A stretch of 64,000 bases of DNA from JAIBJN01 sp963775395 (GTDB lineage Bacteria; Actinomycetota; Thermoleophilia; Gaiellales; Gaiellaceae). The stretch is taken from NCBI GenBank assembly GCA_963775395.1, contig CAVZIX010000006.1, positions 114,604 to 178,603 of the forward strand. Direction: 5' to 3'. This document shows positions 1 through 7,824 of the stretch, piece after piece (position 1 is the stretch's first letter; each line of letters opens with the position of its first letter). The position numbers and the translations under genes are program-made. Below the pieces are notes generated by a model. That model had not been told where the DNA came from. It searched no databases and saw only the letters and a list, made by a program, of their open reading frames with translations.

Positions 1-149
1 GGCAGCGGCACCAGGCGCTGGCCGCACTCGAGACAGTACTCCTGGAGCGGCTCGTACGGCGCCGTACAACGGGGACAGCGGCGCTCCTCGGCGGCTTCGT
101 CCGGCGTCGGGCCCCCACCGGGCGGTGGCTCGGGCGGCGGCGTCGTCAC
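1..149 (-). CDS. zinc-ribbon protein, partial (N-terminal part)
   Basis: The gene runs off the left edge; only about 49 residues are visible. It starts at a GTG whose bases overlap the stop of the upstream zinc-ribbon gene (GTGA overlap), so the two are probably translated together. The visible part is a Pro/Gly-rich start followed by a CPRC ... CLEC pair, a typical zinc-ribbon (zinc knuckle) fold. Similar ribbons sit at the N-terminus of many actinobacterial membrane proteins, but what follows here cannot be seen. Function unknown. Confidence 0.6.
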   Translation of the reverse strand, partial: MTTPPPEPPPGGGPTPDEAAEERRCPRCTAPYEPLQEYCLECGQRLVPL

Positions 150-739
150 AGGCGTCCCTCGGGATCGTTGGGATCCGGGCGGATCATGGTCTCGTCGAGC
201 GGGTCCGGCGCGGGGGCGTACTCATCCGGTGCGGCCGGGTTCCCGCAGAACGGGCAAAAGTTGACGTCCGCCGGGAGCGGCTGGCCGCAGTGGACGCAGG
301 TGACGACCGCTGGCGTCGTCGCCGCGGGCCGCCCGCAGTGGGAGCAGAAGTGCACGCCCGGCGCGAGCGGGGCGCCGCACTTGCAATGCGCGACGTGCGG
401 GAAGGTGCGCGCGGTCGCCTCGGCTGCGAGCAGCGAGTCGAGCTCGTGCATGCGCTGCTCGAGCGAAAGGACATCCCCGGCACGCGAGATGAGGAGGTCG
501 GGCTTCCAGTGGTCGCGGCGGACCATCTCGACCGTCAGGCCGCCCACGTCGCGCATCTCGATCTCTCGCTGGCGCGTCAGCGCCATGCGTTCGCGCTGGA
601 GCCGAACAACATCCGGCTCGACCGGCGGAGGCGGCCCGGTCTCGACGATCTCGACCACCTCGACGACCTCGTCGCCGGGCTCGGGCCCGCCTCTGTGATC
701 GGAGAAGGGGTTCATGCGTCCGGGCATCGCAGCCAGCAC
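146..739 (-). CDS. double zinc-ribbon protein
   Basis: A 197-residue soluble protein. The first half is charged and probably helical (residues about 40-105). The second half carries two zinc ribbons: CKCG...CSHCG at about residues 119-136 and CVHCG...CPFCG at about 148-165, matching the double zinc-ribbon (DZR) pattern. The C-terminus is acidic and Pro-rich. It overlaps the next zinc-ribbon gene by 4 bases. The start is uncertain: GTG at 739 is used here, but ATG at 727 or 715 is equally possible because none has a clear Shine-Dalgarno sequence. Zinc binding is inferred from the cysteines; the role is unknown. Confidence 0.7.
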   Translation of the reverse strand: MLAAMPGRMNPFSDHRGGPEPGDEVVEVVEIVETGPPPPVEPDVVRLQRERMALTRQREIEMRDVGGLTVEMVRRDHWKPDLLISRAGDVLSLEQRMHELDSLLAAEATARTFPHVAHCKCGAPLAPGVHFCSHCGRPAATTPAVVTCVHCGQPLPADVNFCPFCGNPAAPDEYAPAPDPLDETMIRPDPNDPEGRL

Positions 740-787
740 GCGAGTCTAACGGACGGCCTGGACCGCTCCGGGGCCCCGGAGCAGGCC

Positions 788-2230
788 TCAGCGCGACAGG
801 ACAACCAGTCGCTCCTCGGTCATCTCGCGGACCGAGTAGGGCGGGCCCTCCTTGGTGTTGCCCGACGCCTTGACCCCCCCGTACGGCATCTGGTCGGCGC
901 GGAACGTCGGCGCCTCGTTCACGAGCACGCCGCCGAACTCGAGCGCGGCACCGGCCGCAAGCGCCGTCTTGACGTTGCTCGTGAAGATCCCGGCCTGGAG
1001 CCCGTACTCGGTCCCGTTTGCGAGCTCGAAGGCCTCCTCGACGGAGTCATACGGGCTGACCGTGCAGACCGGCCCGAAGACCTCGAGACAGGACACCTTC
1101 ATCTCCGGCGTGACGTTCGTGAGCACGGTCGGGCGGATGACGCCGTCTTCGGTCATCTCCCCGCCGGTGAGGAGATCCGCGCCCTGAGACGTCGCCTCCT
1201 CGATCCACGCAAGGATCCGCTCGCGCGCGTCCTCGTCGATCACCGGGCCGACGTCCGTCTCGTCGTCGCCGGGATCGCCGGGGCGAAGCGCCTCGACCTT
1301 GGGGAGGAAGCGCGCCACGAAGTCGTCGTAGACGCCGCGGGCGACGTAGACCCGCTGGATGGAGATGCAGCTCTGCCCGGCGAAGGAGAAGGCGTTGGCG
1401 GCTGCCTTGGCGGCCGCGTCCTCGACGTCGGCGTCGGCCTCGACGATCAGCGGCGTCGCGTTGCCGAGCTCGAGCAGCACCTTCTTGCGGGCGGCGCGCT
1501 CGCGGAGCTTCCAACCGACCTCTGCGGAGCCCGTGAAGCTGATCAGACGGACGCGCTCGTCCTCGACGAGGACGTCGCCGATCTCGGACGCCGGCCCGAC
1601 GAGGACGTTGAGCCAGCCGGCGGGCAGGCCCGCGTCGGCCTCGAGCTCGGCCAGGAGCAGCGCCGAGAGCGGCGTCTGGCTCGCGGGCTTGAGGACGACG
1701 GCGCAGCCGGCGGCCAGCGCGGGCGCGACCTTGTGGGCGACGAGGTTGAAGGGGAAGTTGAAGGGCGAGATGGCGCCGACGATCCCGATCGGGATCCGGG
1801 CCGTGAAGGCGACCTTGCCCGCTCCGGCGGGCGAGGCGTCCATGGGCACGACCTCTCCGGCGAGGCTGCGGGCCTCGGTCGCCGCCGAGCGGTACGTCGA
1901 CGACGCCCGCTCGGCCTCGACGCGGGCCGCCTTCATGGGCTTGCCGGCCTCGTCCGAGATCGTGCGAGCGATGTCCTCGCGGCGCTCGTCCACGAGCTGA
2001 GCCGTGCGGTCGAGGATCTGGGCGCGCCGGTGCGCGGGGAGCGGCTCGGCCATCGCAGCCGCGGCTGCGTCGACGGCACGCCGCGTCTCGTCGGCGCCGG
2101 CCTGCGCCACTCGGCCGACGACGTCTCCCGAGTACGGCGAGCGAACCTCGCTCCACGCGCCCGTCTCGATCCATTCGCCGCCCAGAAGGAGCTTCTGCTC
2201 GCGGGCAGTGACCGCCATGCCGCTATTCAA
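788..2230 (-). CDS. NAD(P)-dependent aldehyde dehydrogenase
   Basis: Oxidises an aldehyde to a carboxylic acid with NAD(P)+ in the cytoplasm. The 480 residues fit the ALDH superfamily throughout. Cofactor-binding residues lie around SPFNFP (155-160), KPASQTP (181-187) and FTGSAEVG (232-239). The general base is probably E254 and the catalytic cysteine C288 in FAGQSCIS. After the glutamate the sequence reads ELGN rather than the common ELGG. Overall it resembles the succinate-semialdehyde/lactaldehyde/non-phosphorylating GAPDH branch, but the substrate cannot be set from sequence. The start may instead be the internal ATG at 2218. It is divergent from the lipoprotein gene at 2272. Confidence 0.9.
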   Translation of the reverse strand: MNSGMAVTAREQKLLLGGEWIETGAWSEVRSPYSGDVVGRVAQAGADETRRAVDAAAAAMAEPLPAHRRAQILDRTAQLVDERREDIARTISDEAGKPMKAARVEAERASSTYRSAATEARSLAGEVVPMDASPAGAGKVAFTARIPIGIVGAISPFNFPFNLVAHKVAPALAAGCAVVLKPASQTPLSALLLAELEADAGLPAGWLNVLVGPASEIGDVLVEDERVRLISFTGSAEVGWKLRERAARKKVLLELGNATPLIVEADADVEDAAAKAAANAFSFAGQSCISIQRVYVARGVYDDFVARFLPKVEALRPGDPGDDETDVGPVIDEDARERILAWIEEATSQGADLLTGGEMTEDGVIRPTVLTNVTPEMKVSCLEVFGPVCTVSPYDSVEEAFELANGTEYGLQAGIFTSNVKTALAAGAALEFGGVLVNEAPTFRADQMPYGGVKASGNTKEGPPYSVREMTEERLVVLSR

Positions 2231-2271
2231 GCACGACGCAGGCTGCGCCGCCGTGCGGCACCCTGTGTGGC

Positions 2272-2697
2272 GTGCTTCGCGTCGCCCTCGTCGCGCTCGT
2301 CCTGCTCCCGCTCGCGGCCTGCGGCGGAGACGAGGCGTCCGAGCCGGCCGGGGAGCCGGCAGAGAGCACGAGCGAGCCGTCGACTGCGCCCCGGCAGTCT
2401 CCGCAGGTGCTGACGGAGGCCGACTCGGGCGCCACGATCGCGCTTCCGACCGGCGGCGAGACGAGCCTGCGCCTGTCGAGCGACTGGGTCTGGGAGGAGC
2501 CGGTGGTCGACGGCGACGCGGTGCAGCTCGCCGTCGTGGACTACGTCCAGGACCCCGGGTTCTCCGAGTGGGTCGTCATGGCGGTGGCTCCCGGGGAGGC
2601 CACGATCACGTCGTCGGGGGTAGCCGCCTGCGCCGGCCAGGACGGATGTGCCGTCGGGCCGCAGGACTTCCAGGTGAGAATCACCGTCGAGCAATGA
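2272..2697 (+). CDS. putative lipoprotein
   Basis: A 141-residue exported protein starting at GTG. Residues 1-16 form a short hydrophobic signal peptide ending in the lipobox LAAC, so C17 is the predicted lipidated residue. A low-complexity Glu/Ser/Pro linker follows (about 20-45), then a small domain with two cysteines near the end (CAGQDGC). It resembles a compact beta-rich protease-inhibitor-like or secreted domain, but no family was recognised. Its stop overlaps the start of the next gene in an ATGA, suggesting translational coupling to an unrelated enzyme. Confidence 0.7.
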   Translation: MLRVALVALVLLPLAACGGDEASEPAGEPAESTSEPSTAPRQSPQVLTEADSGATIALPTGGETSLRLSSDWVWEEPVVDGDAVQLAVVDYVQDPGFSEWVVMAVAPGEATITSSGVAACAGQDGCAVGPQDFQVRITVEQ

Positions 2698-3554
2698 CCG
2701 CAGCGGACGTGAAGAGGGTAGGCGTGGTCGGGCTCGGCACGATGGGAGCCGGGATCGCGCAGGTCTCCATTCAGGCGGGCCTCGAGACGGTGGGCCGCGA
2801 GGTGAGCGACGAGCTCTGCGCCCGCGCCCGCGACCGGATCGCCCACTACCTCGGCCGCGGGGTCGAGAAGGGCCGGCTGACCGCGGAGGAGCGAGACGCA
2901 GCGCTCGGCCGCCTGACGATGACCACGGATCCCGCCGGCCTGGCCGGCTGCGACGTCGTCATCGAGGCGATCGTCGAGGACCTGGGCGCGAAGCTGGAGC
3001 TCTTCCACGCGCTCGAGGCGGTCTCGCGCGACAGCGCCGTGCTGGCGACCAACACGTCGGCGCTCTCGGTCACGGCGATCGCGCGTGCATGCAAGCACCC
3101 GGAGCGCGTGGTCGGCATGCACTTCTTCAACCCGGCGCCGGTGCTCCCGCTCGTCGAGGTCGTCCGCACGGAGCTCGCTTCCGACGAGGCGGTGGAGACC
3201 GCCTACGGGCTCGCGGAGCGGCTCGGGAAGGAACCGATCCGGTGCAACGACACGCCCGGCTTCGTCGTCAACCGCATCCTGATCCCGCTCCTGAACGACT
3301 GCGTGCGCGTCCTGGACGAGGCGGGCGTCTCGCCCGAGGATCTCGACAAGGCGATGACGCGGGGCGTGAACTGGCCCATCGGCCCCTGCGCGCTCATCGA
3401 CCTCATCGGCGTCGACATCCACGTGCACGCCTCCGAGGCGCTGCACGACGCGCTCGGAGAGCCGCGCATGGCCCCGCCCGAGCGGCTCGTGCGCATGCGC
3501 GACGAGGGCCACCTCGGGCGCAAGTCCGGCCGCGGTTTCTTCAGCTACGAGTAG
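2694..3554 (+). CDS. 3-hydroxyacyl-CoA (3-hydroxybutyryl-CoA) dehydrogenase
   Basis: Interconverts 3-hydroxyacyl-CoA and 3-oxoacyl-CoA with NAD(P)H, in fatty-acid or butyrate/PHB metabolism. The 286 residues have the family layout: an N-terminal Rossmann motif VGVVGLGTMGAGIA (about 9-22), the conserved stretches NTSALSVT and HPERVVGMHFFNPAPVLPLVE containing the catalytic His, and a C-terminal helical domain with NDTPGFVVNRILIPLLN and GRKSGRGFF. It is single-domain, like Hbd/FadB2, not fused to a crotonase. The start is ATG at 2694, overlapping the lipoprotein stop. The last 10 bases overlap the convergent GAF gene. Confidence 0.92.
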   Translation: MTAADVKRVGVVGLGTMGAGIAQVSIQAGLETVGREVSDELCARARDRIAHYLGRGVEKGRLTAEERDAALGRLTMTTDPAGLAGCDVVIEAIVEDLGAKLELFHALEAVSRDSAVLATNTSALSVTAIARACKHPERVVGMHFFNPAPVLPLVEVVRTELASDEAVETAYGLAERLGKEPIRCNDTPGFVVNRILIPLLNDCVRVLDEAGVSPEDLDKAMTRGVNWPIGPCALIDLIGVDIHVHASEALHDALGEPRMAPPERLVRMRDEGHLGRKSGRGFFSYE

Positions 3555-4003
3555 TCGGAGGCGAGACGGGCGGCCTCGGCCTCGACGGCCTCGGCTTCCT
3601 CCGGCGTGAACGTCCGCTCCGTGAACTCGGCATCGAGCACGAGCAGCGTGTCCTCGTCGAGCTGAACCGGGATCGCGACCTCGGAGCGGACGCGCTCGTC
3701 CGTCGCCAGATAGTCGGGGTCGTGACGGACGTCCTCGACGAGCTGCGGCTTGCCGGACTCGGCAGCACGCCAGCAGATGCCGCCCTGGTCGCGCGGGATC
3801 TCGTAGATCAGGCGGAGGCCGCCGACGGATGCGACCACGCGGAGCGCATCCCCGACCCGCATGTGGCAGTAGACCTGAATTCCGGGCAGGCGTGCGGACA
3901 GGCGCTCGACCGCCTGTCGGGCCAGCTCGACGACGTTGTCCTCTCGCTCGGCCGGCCCCTGGGCGTCCGGCCTCGGGGGCCGAAACCCCTGGCGACTGGG
4001 CAT
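3545..4003 (-). CDS. GAF-domain protein
   Basis: A 152-residue protein that is essentially one GAF domain: an N-terminal helix (VVELARQAVERLSARLPG), a beta sheet with RVGDALRVVASVGG and IYEIPRDQGGICWRA, then VRHDPDYLATDERVRSEVAIPV, a typical GAF core ending in a helix. GAF domains bind small ligands or serve as dimer modules. With no output domain, this one is probably a stand-alone sensor or scaffold. The ATG at 4003 was chosen because the open frame continues upstream without domain character and a GAGG sits five bases before it. It is convergent with the dehydrogenase, overlapping by 10 bases. Confidence 0.75.
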   Translation of the reverse strand: MPSRQGFRPPRPDAQGPAEREDNVVELARQAVERLSARLPGIQVYCHMRVGDALRVVASVGGLRLIYEIPRDQGGICWRAAESGKPQLVEDVRHDPDYLATDERVRSEVAIPVQLDEDTLLVLDAEFTERTFTPEEAEAVEAEAARLASDYS

Positions 4004-4084
4004 TGCCTCAGGAGTATGCCCTAGACCGCGGCCGACGGAAACAGGCGCCGCGCCGTCCGAGCGACTCCGTACAGTCGCAGGGCA

Positions 4085-4288
4085 GTGACGCTCTGTGCGC
4101 TCTGCCGCCGGAACCTCCTCGCGGGCGAGCGGTTCCGCTACTGGCGAAGCATCCGGGAACGCCCGGTCGCGCGCGTCGTGTGCCACCTCTGTGAGCCCGA
4201 AGCCACGCGCGACGGCTGGCAGCGAACCGACCGGCACGAGGTTCAGAACGCGGTAGGCCTGCGCGGCACCGTCAGGCTCGTGGCCTAG
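4085..4288 (+). CDS. small CxxC-CxxC protein
   Basis: A 67-residue protein starting at GTG with two knuckles, CALC (residues 4-7) and CHLC (about 33-36), spaced as in a small zinc-binding domain with a basic, aromatic-rich middle (RFRYWRS). The C-terminus lacks special features. Zinc binding is inferred; the function is unknown. It lies between two minus-strand genes on its own promoter or leader. Confidence 0.5.
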   Translation: MTLCALCRRNLLAGERFRYWRSIRERPVARVVCHLCEPEATRDGWQRTDRHEVQNAVGLRGTVRLVA

Positions 4289-4291
4289 CGC

Positions 4292-4546
4292 CTACGCGGC
4301 CAGCGGGCTCGTCCGGCACCAGGCGGCGCCGGGGTGCCTCTGCGCGACCGCGGACCAGATCGCCGCGGCCTCCTCGAACGAGAGGATCTCGAGCGCGACC
4401 GCGTGCCGCGTCGCGGCGACCGCGGCGACGATCTCCCGGTCGAGGTCGCGCTCGCCGCGGGGGACGCGGGCCGAGGCAAACGCGAGAGCCTCCAGCCGCG
4501 CCTCCAGAAGGCGGGCCGTGCGATCGTGACGGGATCGCTCGTCCAT
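4292..4546 (-). CDS. hypothetical small protein
   Basis: An 84-residue protein, mostly helical by composition (Ala, Glu and Arg rich) with a C-terminal part containing FEEAAAIWSAVAQRHPGAAW. The start is set to the ATG at 4546; the open frame goes further upstream through AT-richer DNA that looks non-coding. It is convergent with the CxxC gene, three bases apart. No family was recognised. Confidence 0.45.
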   Translation of the reverse strand: MDERSRHDRTARLLEARLEALAFASARVPRGERDLDREIVAAVAATRHAVALEILSFEEAAAIWSAVAQRHPGAAWCRTSPLAA

Positions 4547-4616
4547 AGCCGACGCTTCGATGGTACGAGCGGCTGCGGACGTTTCCTTCCCGCACGAGCA
4601 TTCGCGTTTCCGGCCC

Positions 4617-4645
4617 TTTACATTTTCTTTACAGCGCCGTAATCG
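4617..4645 (+). promoter_or_regulatory. candidate promoter for the exported protein/two-component genes
   Basis: TTTACA (4617-4622) and TAATCG (4640-4645) are separated by 17 bases in an unusually AT-rich gap between divergent genes. A second TTTACA is at 4628-4633. The -10 match is weak. Position suits a sigma-70-type promoter for the gene starting at 4680. Confidence 0.35.
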
Positions 4646-4679
4646 AAGTCTCACGGCATGCGAAGATAGTTCGAAGCGA

Positions 4680-5174
4680 ATGCGGCGCAGCATTGTTGTG
4701 ATTTCGGTCGCGGTCCTCGCGATGTGGGCCGCCGATGCCTCGTACTCACAGGCGGACTACTCGCTGCGGACCCCGGGGGCCGAGCTCGTCGAGTTGCGGG
4801 CCGGCTACGGGCGTGCGGTCATCGGCCGCCGCGGCTCGGTGCTCATCCGCGTCTCGTTGGGGCGTATCCGCGTCGTCGATCTTCCGGGCGGGCGCCGGCC
4901 GAACCGCAGCTGCAACAAGCGGGGTGTGCGGGTCAGCCGCTCGACGATCCAGTACAGCGGCTCCGACGTTCGCTGTCGCGTGTGGAGCGGCTCGATCGGC
5001 GGCCCGTGGCAGGCGGTCATCAACGGGCGGCGAATCTTCGCCGCGGGAAGCGCGCGCGGGTCGCTCACGCTGGACGCCTTCAATCAGGGGCCGAGGGGGA
5101 CGTACCGGATCGCCGGGGGTCCCCTCAGGTTCTGGCCTCGGGCGGCGCGGACGTACACGCTGTGGAGACGATGA
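4680..5174 (+). CDS. exported protein of unknown function
   Basis: A 164-residue protein with a signal peptide (MRRSIVVISVAVLAMWAADA, then cleavage near ASYSQA). The mature part is basic, beta-rich and contains Gly-Arg patches and two cysteines (SCNKR and VRCRV), with WSGSIGGPWQAVINGRRIFAAG in the middle. ATG at 4680 is the first start giving the signal sequence. The stop overlaps the response-regulator start (ATGA), so this protein is made together with the two-component pair downstream and may be linked to its signal. No family was recognised. Confidence 0.65.
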   Translation: MRRSIVVISVAVLAMWAADASYSQADYSLRTPGAELVELRAGYGRAVIGRRGSVLIRVSLGRIRVVDLPGGRRPNRSCNKRGVRVSRSTIQYSGSDVRCRVWSGSIGGPWQAVINGRRIFAAGSARGSLTLDAFNQGPRGTYRIAGGPLRFWPRAARTYTLWRR

Positions 5175-5923
5175 CCGACGCTCACCAACCGAGCCTTGTG
5201 CCAGGATACGGCGCTGTGACCGGGGCAAAACAGCCGATCCTCGTGGTCGAGGACGAGTCGAGCATCGCGTCCTTCATCGGGATGTACCTCAAGCGCGCGG
5301 GGTTCTCGGTGCGCGTGTCGGGCACCGGCGGAGACGCTCTCGAGAAGGCCAGCGCCGACCCGCCGGCGCTCATCATCCTCGACCTCATGCTGCCCGACCT
5401 CGACGGCATCGACGTGTGTCGTCGCGTGCGCCAGCGCTCCGACGTCCCCATCCTCATGCTGAGCGCCCGCGACGAGGACATCGACAAGATCATCGGGCTG
5501 GAGGTCGGCGCCGACGACTATCTCACGAAGCCCTTCAACCCGGGCGAGCTCGTCGCGCGCGTGAAGTCGATCCTGCGCCGATCGAGCCCGGAGCGCCGCG
5601 AGTTCGTCAGCTCGGTGCTCGAGCACGGCGACCTGCGGATCGACGCGGGGCGGCGGGAAGTCACCGTCGCCGGCGACGAGATTCAGCTCGCGCCCAAGGA
5701 GTTCGACCTCCTCTGGGACCTGCTCGACCATCGCGGGCTCGTGCTCACGCGGGATCAGTTGCTGGAGCGTGTCTGGGGCTATACGTTTGCGGGCGACACG
5801 CGCACCGTCGACGTACATGTCCGCCAGTTGCGGCGCAAGCTGGGCGAAGCCTGCCCCATCGTCACCGTGTGGGGCGTCGGCTACAAGGTCTCGACGGAGC
5901 CGAAGGCCGCGAAAGTCTCCTAG
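5171..5923 (+). CDS. OmpR/PhoB-family response regulator
   Basis: A DNA-binding response regulator of 250 residues. The receiver (about 22-135) has the acidic pair in VVEDES, phosphoacceptor D71 in IILDLMLPD and the conserved Lys K120 in ADDYLTKPF. The winged-helix output domain (about 150-245) has the usual LAPKEFDLLWDLLDH, VLTRDQLLERVWG and VDVHVRQLRRKLG blocks. About 20 extra residues precede the receiver; an alternative start is the GTG before TGAKQP. It is followed nine bases later by its likely partner kinase. Confidence 0.93.
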   Translation: MTDAHQPSLVPGYGAVTGAKQPILVVEDESSIASFIGMYLKRAGFSVRVSGTGGDALEKASADPPALIILDLMLPDLDGIDVCRRVRQRSDVPILMLSARDEDIDKIIGLEVGADDYLTKPFNPGELVARVKSILRRSSPERREFVSSVLEHGDLRIDAGRREVTVAGDEIQLAPKEFDLLWDLLDHRGLVLTRDQLLERVWGYTFAGDTRTVDVHVRQLRRKLGEACPIVTVWGVGYKVSTEPKAAKVS

Positions 5924-5932
5924 GGAGCGACC

Positions 5933-7315
5933 GTGCTGCGCTCCCTGCGCTTCAAGCTCCCGGCGATCTTCTTCGCGGGCGTGCTCGTGGCCGCGCTCGT
6001 CACGCTCGCGATCGCGGTTCGGTTCTTCCAGGAGGACACGCGGACGCGCACGCTCGCGGAGCTCGAGCGCCAGGCCGAGGGGCTCGCCGAGCTCTACACG
6101 CTTCAGGCCAACGCGAGCATCGACGAGACCGGCCCGGCGCCGCGCTTCGCTCCTCCGACCCTCGAGGAGGCGACCGGCTCGGAGATCTACTACGCCGGCG
6201 TCGAGATCTTCCCCGGGCAGGCGTCAGGCCTGAGCAAGCTGTCTCTGGATCTCCTCGACCGGGATGCCCTCGACGACGGCCGGGTGCAGACCTTCGAGTT
6301 CCGCCCGCCGGGGGCCGACCGCGTGTTCCTCGCTGCCGCGTACCCCATCAGGCTCGGCGGCGAGACGTTCGGTGCCATCATCGTGGCGAAGCCGCGCGCC
6401 GAGCTTCAGGAGCGATGGATGGACCTCTCGCAGAGGCTCGCGCTCGCGTTCCTCGCCGGCCTCGGGATCGCGGTCGGGTTCGTGTGGTACCTCAGCCGCC
6501 GCCTGACGAAGCCGGTGCTGGCGCTCTCGCGGGCCGCGGACGAGGTCGCCCTGCGCCGGTACGGCGCCGAGCTCCCGGAGTCGGGCTCGAGCGACGAGAT
6601 CGCACACCTCACGGACCGGTTCCGCGAGATGACCGAGAGGCTCGCCTCATCAGAGGCGCACGAGCGGAACTTCCTCGTCCGCGTCTCTCACGAGCTGCGG
6701 ACGCCGCTTACTGCGATCCGCGGCCACGTCGCCGCCTTGCGTGAAGGCCTCGCCGACGACCCTGCCTCGCGCGAGGCATCGCTCGACGTGATCCGTGCGG
6801 AAACGGACAGGCTCGTCCGCCTGGTCGGCGACCTCGTCGACCTCTCCCGGCTCGAGGCGCACAGCTTCACGCTCGAGGAGGAGGAGGTCGAGCTCGAGCG
6901 CCTGGTCGAGCAGGGCTACAACTCCTTCGCCGAAGAGGCGCGGCGGCGTGAGATCCGCTACGAGCTCTCCCTCGGCGATGGCCCGGTGCTGCACACCGAC
7001 GGCGACCGGGTGCTGCAGATCGTCTCCAACCTGCTGTCGAACGCGTTCTCCTGGACGCCCGACGGCGGCGAGATCTCGCTCGCGGTCTCGAAGGACAACG
7101 GGTTCGCGTCGGTCTCGGTCACCGACTCGGGCCCCGGGATCGCTCCCGTCGACCACGACCGCGTCTTCAGGCCGTTCGTGTCGGAGAACGGGGAGGGGAC
7201 GGGCCTGGGGCTCGCGATCTCCCTGGAGCTCGCACATGCGCTCGGCGGCGACCTTCAGCTGGATTCGGTGGTCGGGCGCGGCTCGCGGTTCGAGCTCCGC
7301 CTGCCGGTGGGCTAG
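5933..7315 (+). CDS. membrane sensor histidine kinase
   Basis: Probably autophosphorylates and passes phosphate to the regulator encoded just upstream. Layout of the 460 residues: TM1 (about 9-32), an extracytoplasmic domain (about 35-160), TM2 (about 170-190), a HAMP linker (RRLTKPVLALSRAADEVA), HisKA with H253 in VSHELRTPL, and HATPase with N (VSNLLSNAFSW), DSGPGI and GEGTGLGLAI boxes. The signal is unknown. GTG start. The two-gene order with an exported protein in front suggests an envelope-related input. Confidence 0.93.
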   Translation: MLRSLRFKLPAIFFAGVLVAALVTLAIAVRFFQEDTRTRTLAELERQAEGLAELYTLQANASIDETGPAPRFAPPTLEEATGSEIYYAGVEIFPGQASGLSKLSLDLLDRDALDDGRVQTFEFRPPGADRVFLAAAYPIRLGGETFGAIIVAKPRAELQERWMDLSQRLALAFLAGLGIAVGFVWYLSRRLTKPVLALSRAADEVALRRYGAELPESGSSDEIAHLTDRFREMTERLASSEAHERNFLVRVSHELRTPLTAIRGHVAALREGLADDPASREASLDVIRAETDRLVRLVGDLVDLSRLEAHSFTLEEEEVELERLVEQGYNSFAEEARRREIRYELSLGDGPVLHTDGDRVLQIVSNLLSNAFSWTPDGGEISLAVSKDNGFASVSVTDSGPGIAPVDHDRVFRPFVSENGEGTGLGLAISLELAHALGGDLQLDSVVGRGSRFELRLPVG

Positions 7316-7324
7316 GTCTCCGAC

Positions 7325-7792
7325 CTACTGGGCCTGGCGGCTGTCGATGCGGTAGAGCGCGGCCCCAGGACGTTCCTCGAGGGCGCGCTCGATGCGGTCG
7401 AGGATGCGCTCGGCCCGGTCGAGCCTCCGCTCGACTGCACGCCAGCCGGAGCCGATGAGCTCGACGAGGACGGCGAGGTCTTCGAGGCGCTCGCGGCGCT
7501 CGGCCGCCACCTCGGCTTGCAGCGCCTCGATCCGCCGGACCATCTGGCCCGTCAGGCCGCGCACCTCGGCGATGTGCCGGGCGACCGGCAGCACCTCCGC
7601 CCGCATTCCCTCCTCGACGGCTGCGCCGAGGCGCTCCGGGACCACGCTCTCGAGCTCGGCGGCGGTCTGCGCGAGCGCGTCGAGCCCGGCCTCTGCCCGC
7701 TCGAGAGCGGCCTCGAGATCGGCCCGCGTCGGGCCTCCCTCGCGCGCCTCGGCGATGCGTGCCCTGGCCCGTTCCAGCGCGTCGCGATCCAT
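7325..7792 (-). CDS. coiled-coil protein
   Basis: A 155-residue soluble protein, almost wholly charged heptads (for example AALERAEAGLDALAQTAAEL, then RRIEALQAEVAAERRERLED). It has no cysteine, signal peptide or membrane segment. A long coiled coil is the only visible structure. It is convergent with the kinase gene, ending nine bases from it, and divergent from queA. Function unknown. Confidence 0.55.
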   Translation of the reverse strand: MDRDALERARARIAEAREGGPTRADLEAALERAEAGLDALAQTAAELESVVPERLGAAVEEGMRAEVLPVARHIAEVRGLTGQMVRRIEALQAEVAAERRERLEDLAVLVELIGSGWRAVERRLDRAERILDRIERALEERPGAALYRIDSRQAQ

Positions 7793-7824
7793 GGGCGGTG
7801 ACTCTACTCTTGGCGTCGGATCGC

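Noticed and set aside
125..2413. Very long open frame on the plus strand opposite the zinc-ribbon and aldehyde dehydrogenase genes
   Set aside because: It is an Arg/Ala/Gly/Leu-rich antisense frame typical of high-GC DNA, with no domain, and lies opposite clear genes.
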